NCBI GenBank assembly: GCA_013334865.1
Contig: JAAXWS010000006.1
Coordinates: 7,306-71,305, forward strand
Reading direction: 5' to 3'
DNA: 64,000 nucleotides
Source: Chlorobiaceae bacterium
GTDB lineage: Bacteria; Bacteroidota; Chlorobiia; Chlorobiales; Chlorobiaceae
The notes below the pieces were generated by a model. It was not told the origin of the DNA. It did not search any database and was given only the letters and a program-made list of their open reading frames with translations. Both the position numbers and the translations under genes were made by a program. Positions 63,741-64,000 of the stretch are shown piece after piece; within the stretch, counting starts at the first letter, position 1, and each line of letters starts with the position of its first letter.

Positions 63741-64000
63741 CGTGAACCTTGCAGTTTTCCGTCGATGAAAAGCTCTTTCCCGGTAGGCGGCACGAACCTG
63801 TCGGTAGGGAGCTCCGGCGCCGTGGCAGCGGCCTTGACCAGAGCAGGGCGAACGATAACCATGAGTTCGGTTGTTTCCGCGCTCTTCTCGGTGCGTCGGA
63901 ACAGCGCGCCGATAACCGGGATATCGCCCAAAAGGGGCACCGCCCGGATGACATTGTTGTGATTATCGCGCAGAAGCCCGCCGATGACCAGGTTCTCCCC
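63737..64000 (-). CDS. rcpA: Tad pilus outer-membrane secretin (RcpA/CpaC), C-terminal part only
   Basis: Only the last 87 residues are in the window. They start GENLVIGGLLRDNHNNVIRA and contain the secretin hallmark VPLLGDIPVIGALFRR, then TTELMVIVRPALV. The final 40 residues (PTDRFVPPTGKELF) match the tail of RcpA/CpaC proteins. It forms the outer-membrane channel of the pilus. The stop overlaps the tadE start by 4 bases. Upstream genes (rcpB, flp) would lie beyond 64000. Confidence 0.92.
   Translation of the reverse strand, partial: GENLVIGGLLRDNHNNVIRAVPLLGDIPVIGALFRRTEKSAETTELMVIVRPALVKAAATAPELPTDRFVPPTGKELFIDGKLQGSR

Overview
The window looks like a chromosomal piece of a green sulfur bacterium (Chlorobiaceae) or a close relative. 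That assignment is inferred from gene style: an enormous surface-protein gene of the kind known from Chlorobium, a SapC-family gene, a GH15-DUF547 fusion and a tad locus. No photosynthesis or rRNA marker is present, so it is only moderately secure. Nearly everything in the window concerns the cell surface or secretion.

Positions 1-45826 (minus strand) are one open reading frame. It starts at 45826 with an LEPR-XLL N-terminus and runs off the left edge still open, giving at least 15,275 codons. Its frame was checked at more than a dozen scattered points and stayed open each time. From N to C terminus the protein shows: an autotransporter-like beta domain; a Leu-Pro-Asp-rich stretch; Ig/IN-like modules; seven tandem units of about 160-175 residues; about six tandem units of about 124 residues; one RTX calcium-binding block; beta-strand-repeat (FHA-like) segments; about ten 'LTxAQ...LGY' units; a lectin-like domain; twelve EF-hand-like DxNxDGD loops; a cluster of IN-like modules; and a long beta-helix-type region continuing out of the window. 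The long plus-strand reading frames opposite it are shadows of GC-rich codons.

Positions 45827-49420 hold an AT-rich divergent promoter region, sapC with its own promoter and terminator, tRNA-Ser(CGA) and a Fic-domain gene. The Fic gene lies between two diverged 124-bp direct repeats, each carrying the same terminator-like hairpin.

Positions 49420-54261 (minus) hold the most surprising gene. It encodes an autotransporter-like protein whose predicted mature N-terminus is a near-perfect eukaryotic-type ubiquitin domain (67 of 71 residues identical to human ubiquitin by eye). Two Ig-like repeats and a C-terminal beta-barrel follow. Upstream is a GH15 glucoamylase/trehalase-like enzyme fused to DUF547.

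Positions 54262-57057 hold a possible 50-residue ORF, a small XRE regulator, an LPG-synthase-type membrane protein and a twice-frameshifted remnant of a lmo0937/DUF5670-type small membrane protein.

Positions 57058-64000 (minus) are the 3' part of a tight tad (Flp pilus) operon: secretin (partial), TadE, TadG, TadZ/CpaE, TadA/CpaF, TadB, TadC and prepilin peptidase. The pilin gene is not in the window. Together the giant adhesin, SapC protein, ubiquitin-bearing autotransporter, Fic enzyme and tad pilus look like a surface or cell-cell-interaction region. That joint role is inference.
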